Shown: positions 58,881 to 64,000 of the stretch, in pieces
Layout of the letters: each line of letters opens with the position of its first letter
Numbering within the stretch: the first letter of the stretch is position 1
Source of the DNA: Theobroma cacao
Taxonomy: Eukaryota > Streptophyta > Magnoliopsida > Malvales > Malvaceae
Reading direction: 5' to 3'
DNA: 64,000 bases
Assembly (NCBI RefSeq): GCF_000208745.1
Contig: NC_030853.1
Location: forward strand, 17,327,890-17,391,889
Notes under the pieces: model-generated
Seen by the model: the letters and a program-made list of their open reading frames with translations, nothing else
Database searches by the model: none
Told to the model about the DNA's origin: nothing
Position numbers and translations under genes: made by a program

Positions 58881-59860
58881 AAGAATGGAGCAATCTGGGT
58901 GTGCATGGACTGTAAAGATCTAAATAAAGTTTGTCTCAAGGAAGATTTTCCTTTTCCAAAAATTGATACTCTTGTGGATGCTATCATTGGTCACGAGATG
59001 TTCTCGTTCATGGATGGGTTCAGTGGATATAATCAAATAAGGATGGCACCTAGTGATGTAGAGAAGATAGCCTTCAAAACCCCATTTGGTAACTTTTATT
59101 ATATAGTTTGTCATTTGTGTTGAAGAATGCAAGTGCAACTTATCAGCATGCCATGACAGCCATTTTCCATGACATGATGCATGATTGCTTGGAACACTCA
59201 AGGATGACGTTGTGGTTAAGTATAAAAAAACTCTAGATCATCTTGGAGACTTGAGAAGGGTGTTCGGGCAATGTTGAGAATACAAGCGACACAAGAAGTG
59301 TGCCTTTGGAGTAACAACTAGTAAGTTTTTGGGTTTCGTGGTTCATCAAAAAGGCATAGACATGGATTTTGTGAAGATAAAGGCTATTCAATCAATGCTA
59401 CCTCTATCAAACCAGAAGCAATTCAAAAGCTTGTTGGGGAAAGTTTCTTACATCAGAGGTTCATTCCTGCCCGAGGGAAGATTATTATGCCCTTTCAAGC
59501 TCTTCTCAAGAAAGGGGTCTCATTTTTATCGGGTGAGCAACAATAAGAAGCCTATGAGAAAAACAAAGTTATTCTTGCTTCTCCTAAGACAATGACTACA
59601 CCAATCCAAAGGGAACCAAGGATGTTGTACCTCACTTCAATTCCACACTCAATTGGTGTTTTACTTGTTCAAGAAGTGGAGGGGCAAGAACAACCTATGT
59701 ATGACTTGAGTAGATGTTTGCATGGAAGTGAATTAAATGACCCACTGATGGAGAATTAATGTCTTGCATTGGTGTGTGTAATTTAGAAGCTTCGTCATTA
59801 CTTCTTAGCTCACAAACTTAACGTGATAACTAAGTTAAATCCCATCAAATTCTAAAAGAC
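58786..59860 (+). pseudogene. Ty3/gypsy reverse transcriptase / RNase H remnant
   Basis: The reading EEINKLFKVGFIKPIHHPTW then VLVKKKNGAIWVCMDCKDLN, FSFMDGFSGYNQIRM and EKIAFKTPFGNFYY is the N-terminal and palm part of a gypsy RT. Further on come FLGFVVHQKGIDMD and FKSLLGKVSYIR (thumb/connection), and a decayed RNase H-like region (about 59600-59860). Stops and frame changes after about 59122 break it. The YxDD catalytic block is not recovered intact. Confidence 0.85.
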
Positions 59861-61686
59861 TTGACCAATGCATGAAAGCAGTTTGACCAAGTGAAAATAT
59901 CTTATTTCTTAAAAGAACTAGATTTGTCATGTTGAATGGATTTTCTTTTATGTGACTATTTCATGCGTTGGTTGTCATCGTGACATTGATGATATTTATC
60001 AAAACTAGAGACAATGTTTGGTAGTGGCTTGGATATTCCTCAAAGACCCCCAATTTAGATAAGTTATTTATGCAGTGAAACTATTATAATTCCTTTTTCT
60101 ATGGTTCTTGCCTTTTGTATTCTTAGATTTGGAAAACTTGTAGTTCAGTACTCTTATTATGGCACTGATTGGTAGTTGAAAATTCAGAGAAGAAAATGGG
60201 TGGACTTGAAATTGAATATTCTGCATGTTCCTGCATTCAAATTCTTATTCTACCTCAATGTGAATGTTTAAAGTAAATCATAATGCCAAGAAAGAAAAAT
60301 TACTTGCTTTTGAATAATACACTATTATCGATGTTGAAGCATTTACACCATCAAAATACATGATAAATTTGTTTTACTATATAGATACCTATAGGTGACT
60401 GCATCTAAGTTATGGCGGCAAATGAGAGTCTTTTCACTCCTAAAGAACTACACAATCAATTTTTGGACATTCCACATTTTTTTATGAATACGTAACACGT
60501 AGGGACATTCCCAAATAAAGCCCATATCTTGTTTGCCTAACTAAGAAAAACAATCTTAAAATTCAAGGTTTATTACTAATTTCAATATTTCAATTATGCA
60601 TGAAATTTTTATTTTCAATAATAAAATTTTCATGCAAGGGTAAAACCCTACGCCAAGTGTTTAGAGGTGTTCCAAGTATGAAAACGCCTAGGGATGTTCC
60701 AAGTGTAAAAGCACCCAGGGACAATCCCAAGTGCAAAATGCATAACAACAACAAAAAAATAATAATAAATGCATAAATTTGTAAGCTATTCTTTATTCTT
60801 TAAAATAAAAATATATAAAAGCGTTACCTTGCTTATTTTAGGTGCATTTTGTTATTTTATGCATAAAACTTTTTGTAAGAAGTTTTATACAGGGGGAAAA
60901 AATGAAGATTCCCAATTTTGGTTAATTATTAGTTCTTGAAGTATTGTACTACAAAATAGGAACAAGCGTAAAATAATTATTTCATATAGAGAAGTGAAAG
61001 TAACTTAGAACAAGTGGCAGAGTTCATGAGTTATCTTCATGTTGAGATGTTCGAGAGAGTTTAACTTGGTGACTTCGATATGGAGATAGTTAAAAAGATT
61101 TCCTCTTAACCTTTTCTAGAAGTTTATGTACTTTACTCTTTTCTTTCTTTCTTCTTTACAAGTACACGTGGCACAATATTAAGTGTCATTACTCCATTAT
61201 TCAAAATTTACACCTATTGCCCAACTACATGGTCATTCTCTTAAGATCCCATAAGCCATTCTTTAATGTACTCTTTCATAATTAGCATATTCTCCCATGA
61301 TTGAACTTCATATCCAATAAACCCTCATTTAACGTGCTCTTTCATGACAAACACGTTCTTTTGTAATTGAACGTGTTTTCTCAATTGTTGCTAAGAAAGC
61401 ATTTCTACTCAGTATAAATATGAGAACCTTAGAGATTGGAGGCAATAAAAAATTTTTTAGAAACTCAATAACGATTATCCTCAAAAGCACTCTTAATACT
61501 TTTCTAAACTTTCTTTCTGCTTAACCCTTCCTATCCGCCGTAATTTGTCACTTTTGTATCTTTTCTTTTTTCTCACCACTTGTCACCAAAGCACTTATGC
61601 TTCAAGGACTACTCCAATCTTCCTCTCTGCCACCTTTAGTGCATTTCGTTGCACTTATTGTAACACATCCTCTTTTCCTTGTAACT

Positions 61687-61822
61687 GTTAAATGCAACAA
61701 ACACCATATACGACTTTTGTAAATTGAAGCCTCTACCTTTTTTCTGCACCATCAATATTTAAAACTTTCTGCCCTGCAATATAATGTTAAGTTCAAGTTT
61801 TATTTTTTTCACTTAAGGCTCA
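61687..61822 (-). repeat. Second copy of ~135 bp of the copia RNase H flank
   Basis: This segment matches 57972-58103 (CAACAAACACCATATA, AATTGAAGCCTCT, TTTTTCTGCACCATCA, AAGTTCAAGTTT, AAGGCTC) in the same orientation. The two copies flank the gypsy element on both sides, far longer than a 5-bp target-site duplication. Confidence 0.75.
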
Positions 61823-62774
61823 TATCAGTCAGCTTAGCTTCATTTTTGTCAAAGACTCTTCTGCTGTGATAGTTTACTTAGCTTAAGCCTTATGTCTTAC
61901 TGCCATGCTGAATTTTGGGATCGATTCTCATATTTTGCAGCACCAACTTGTATTTCTTTATTCTAGGATTAGTTTATATTTTTTTTTGTGTGAATAATTG
62001 GGCAGACAATGTATCTGACATTAGCGGGAGCACTTGATGACTTTTATTGATACTTGTATCACATTGAATCAAATTGTAGCTGAGTTCTGTTTTTGTTCTG
62101 CCATTTCTTCTGGTCACATTTGAGCTTTCTTTCCTCTTCTTTTCTTTACAAACTTTGCTTTGCTTTGAGCGTATGCTGTATGCTTATAACCTCAAACACT
62201 TAGTCCCTCTTTGCAGAATTTGTGTTCTGTAGATGACTGCAATAACAGCAGGCTTCCTTTTAGCTAGTTTTTGCAATCCTTTTAGCAGCATTTTGAGAGA
62301 GTATTAGTTGCTTCAATTTGCCAATGTTGAATGTTTAGGTTTGTTTAAATTGTGTTTTATTTGTATTTAAGGCACCTTGAAAATTTGGATGGATCACTAG
62401 TATCTTTCTTCTTGTTTCCCATTTCTTTTATCTAGTGATTTGGAAAATTCATCAAGCCTTTGGGATGGAAAATAATTCTGATAAATTTGAAGTATAGAAA
62501 TATTATTTTTTTTAAAAAAAAAAGAGAAAAGGAGTTTAAGTATTAGACATATCTTTTGTTGTTTCTTTCATTGTAAAATATTAACATATCAAGTATTTTT
62601 CGAATTGGAGGTAGACTTTTATATTAGGAAAAAAGAAAAAAAAATAATACCAAAACTGTCATTGTGCTTAGGGCTATATTGATTTTGATCCTTCCACTTT
62701 CATTTGGTTCAAGTGGTAATTCTCCTGTATTTGCTAGGAACAAAAAATTATTATATATTAGACTACTCTATTTT
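61823..62774. other. AT-rich region, no gene supported
   Basis: No ORF of recognisable content. T-rich stretches and a poly(A) run at about 62512-62522. It could be further decayed retroelement sequence. Confidence 0.4.
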
Positions 62775-63310
62775 TGTTGGAAGATGATCGTAATTTTGGA
62801 AATTTAAGAAGCAGACTTGGCGAGAAGGGTTAGAGGATGAAGAAGGAAGAAGAATAAGAGGGATGAGCAGTACGGTGACGTTTCTTCACTTCAACAGTCA
62901 ATACGCCAAGTCTGAATGTCGTTTCATTTAAGTTAGTTTACTTAATACGACTATATACTATGTCGTTTTTCACTTTACCTTTGTTAAAACACAACTTGAG
63001 TTTGTCGTTTTGATGTTTGTTGGCTGTTAAGCCAGGTGTTTTTCCTTCTCGTTTGTAGCCGTTGCTTGTCACTGAAACCAATACATGGATTTCAGTGCAC
63101 AGCCAACCATTTTCATTCTCTTTCTTTGAGATTCTCTACAATTGGTAATCTCTAGGCTATTTCTTGTTAATCATTATGTATATAAAGGAAAATAGATAGA
63201 TGAAAGTGTATGAGCCTCTGTTTTGTGTGCTCTAAAAATTGTTTTCCAGAATTGCTTCCTTGTTCTTTTGGTTTCATACTTTCACTATTAAACCTCTTCA
63301 AATCACAACA
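62775..63310 (+). mobile_element. Ty1/copia 5' LTR (536 bp)
   Basis: The LTR begins TGTTGGAAGATGATCG (62775) and ends CACAACA (63310). It is followed at once by TGATATCAGAGC (63311-63322), a one-base variant of the initiator-Met tRNA primer-binding site of copia elements. The rest of the element lies to the right, beyond an insertion. Confidence 0.85.
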
Positions 63311-63322
63311 TGATATCAGAGC
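63311..63322 (+). other. Copia primer-binding site
   Basis: TGATATCAGAGC corresponds to the usual TGGTATCAGAGC, complementary to the 3' end of initiator tRNA-Met. It adjoins the LTR end. Confidence 0.8.
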
Positions 63323-63408
63323 ATTATTAGTGATCTGAAGGGATTGTGTGGTTATCTTTTTCCTCAGTTAGCTGAGCATTACTTAATTCTTTTTTGCAAG
63401 ATCCAATA

Positions 63409-63660
63409 ATGGCTTCATCAGGTTTTAATGCTACTGCTCCAATGTTCACTGGTGAAAACTATGCAATTTGGTCAGTGAAGATGAAGTCATACCTCAAGGC
63501 ATTTAGTATCTGGGAAGTGGTGGAGACTGGAGAGGAGCCAGTTTAGAGGCATGCCAATCCCACCTTAGCTCAGATTTGACAATTTGAAGAAGATAAAGCC
63601 AAAAGATATAAAGCTTTATCATGTTTACATTCTGCTGTTTTTGATGAGATCTTTACTAGG
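63409..63660 (+). pseudogene. Copia gag N-terminus with nonsense codons, cut by an insertion
   Basis: The ATG at 63409 reads MASSGFNATAPMFTGENYAI then WSVKMKSYLKAF and WEVVETGEE, the DUF4219/UBN2-type gag N-terminus of plant copia elements. In-frame stops are TAG (63544-63546) and TGA (63577-63579). The frame nevertheless continues recognisably (EEDKAKRYKALSCLHSAVFDEIFTRI) until the hAT-like end at 63663. Confidence 0.85.
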
Positions 63661-63662
63661 AT

Positions 63663-64000
63663 CAGTGCCGGCCCTTGGGTAAAGCCACTCAAGCAAGGGC
63701 TTTTAGGCCCCCAATTTAGAGAGGCCTTATAATTTTATAATATAATTTATTATATTAAAAATATATAAAAATTAAAAATAATTGATAAAATTACTTGCTT
63801 TTTCACTTTCTTAATTATGTGTGTAGTAAATCTTAATTTTTATCACTTTCTAATTTATAGAATACTATATTATTTTCAATCAACTAACGGTCATACGTAT
63901 TTAATCATCTCCAACAACTTTTTTTTCTCACTTATTTCTCCTATTTTCAATCAACATATTTAATGATTTCTAACAACTATTTTTTCTCCTATATATAAAA
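63663..64000 (+). mobile_element. Left end of a hAT-like DNA transposon (continues past the window)
   Basis: CAGTGCCGGCCCTTGGGTAA with AAGGGCTTTTAGGCCCC just after is the usual 5' terminus of a widespread plant hAT family. It starts abruptly inside the copia gag reading frame. The following 300 bp are AT-rich, as is usual before the transposase. The 8-bp target duplication cannot be checked because the other end is outside. Confidence 0.65.

Larger units (their letters stand above)
58109..61690 (+). mobile_element. Truncated Ty3/gypsy element with both LTRs and an internal deletion
   Basis: Sequence from 58109 to about 58745 is repeated at 60909 to about 61555; both contain TCTTGAA-TATTGT, AAGTGAAAGTAACT-AGAAC and CCAACTACATGGTCATTCTC. 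These are the LTRs. A polypurine tract, AGGGGGAAAAAATGAAGA (60891-60908), lies directly before the second LTR. The interior holds only RT and RNase H pieces (about 58786-59860). The first LTR is joined straight to mid-RT sequence, so gag, protease and the LTR end are deleted. The second LTR continues to about 61690. Confidence 0.75.

Noticed and set aside
1..64000. CRISPR arrays, operons, ribosome binding sites, rRNA or tRNA genes
   Set aside because: The window is plant nuclear DNA. No regularly spaced repeat array of CRISPR type and no tRNA or rRNA signature was seen; the repeats found are TE-, minisatellite- or intron-derived.

Overview
The window is nuclear DNA of a flowering plant, most probably a eudicot. 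The evidence is GT-AG introns in every multi-exon gene, AT-rich intergenic DNA, plant-type LINE, Ty1/copia, Ty3/gypsy and hAT-like elements, and plant-typical genes (LONGIFOLIA/TRM, the MES11-type methylesterase clade, SPIRAL1-like). I cannot fix the species from sequence alone. A run of 30 Ns (12837-12866) and a single N (24691) show that this is a draft assembly.

Layout. Bases 1-12.4 kb are a repeat domain: the end of a gypsy-type LTR (1-570), then three tandem copies of a unit of about 1.53 kb (871-12440). Copy 2 is split by a decayed LINE (about 2575-8105) and copy 3 by a solo LTR of about 1.4 kb (9510-10944). The array abuts a minus-strand first exon resembling the rRNA-processing protein EFG1 (12429-12564), and the array looks like amplified intron 1 of that gene. 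Divergent from it is TAF8 (TFIID subunit, 13639-14667). On the minus strand follow a complete five-exon LONGIFOLIA/TRM1-type gene (17148-21409) and a six-exon FCP1/SCP-like HAD-fold gene (30559-32883). After a TE-rich interval with a copia solo LTR and a long palindromic element (39465-41402) come three plus-strand genes: a five-exon MES11-type methylesterase-like gene (41615-46250), SPIRAL1-like (49092-50498, with a 5'UTR intron) and ten-exon eIF3m (52064-55260). From 57.4 kb to the end the window is retroelement wreckage: copia RNase H, a deleted gypsy element with both LTRs, then a copia 5' LTR, PBS and gag start broken by the end of a hAT-like element at the window edge.

The genes are unrelated housekeeping and growth genes rather than a pathway: transcription initiation (TAF8), translation initiation (eIF3m), microtubule-linked anisotropic growth (LONGIFOLIA/TRM and SPIRAL1-like), and two hydrolase-fold proteins whose catalytic residue differs from the canonical family motif (DLNG instead of DxDxT; GHDFG instead of GHSxG). 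All splice junctions of the five main genes were followed by hand and keep the frame, giving 1051, 347, 384, 108 and 410 residues.

I see no convincing new biological system. The points most worth a second look are the tandemly amplified EFG1-like intron, the palindromic element that ends about 10 bp from a MES11 TATA box and carries a nested minisatellite element, single-base frame breaks at homopolymers (probably assembly errors), the altered catalytic residues, and two textbook LINE 3'-end insertions with intact target-site duplications.
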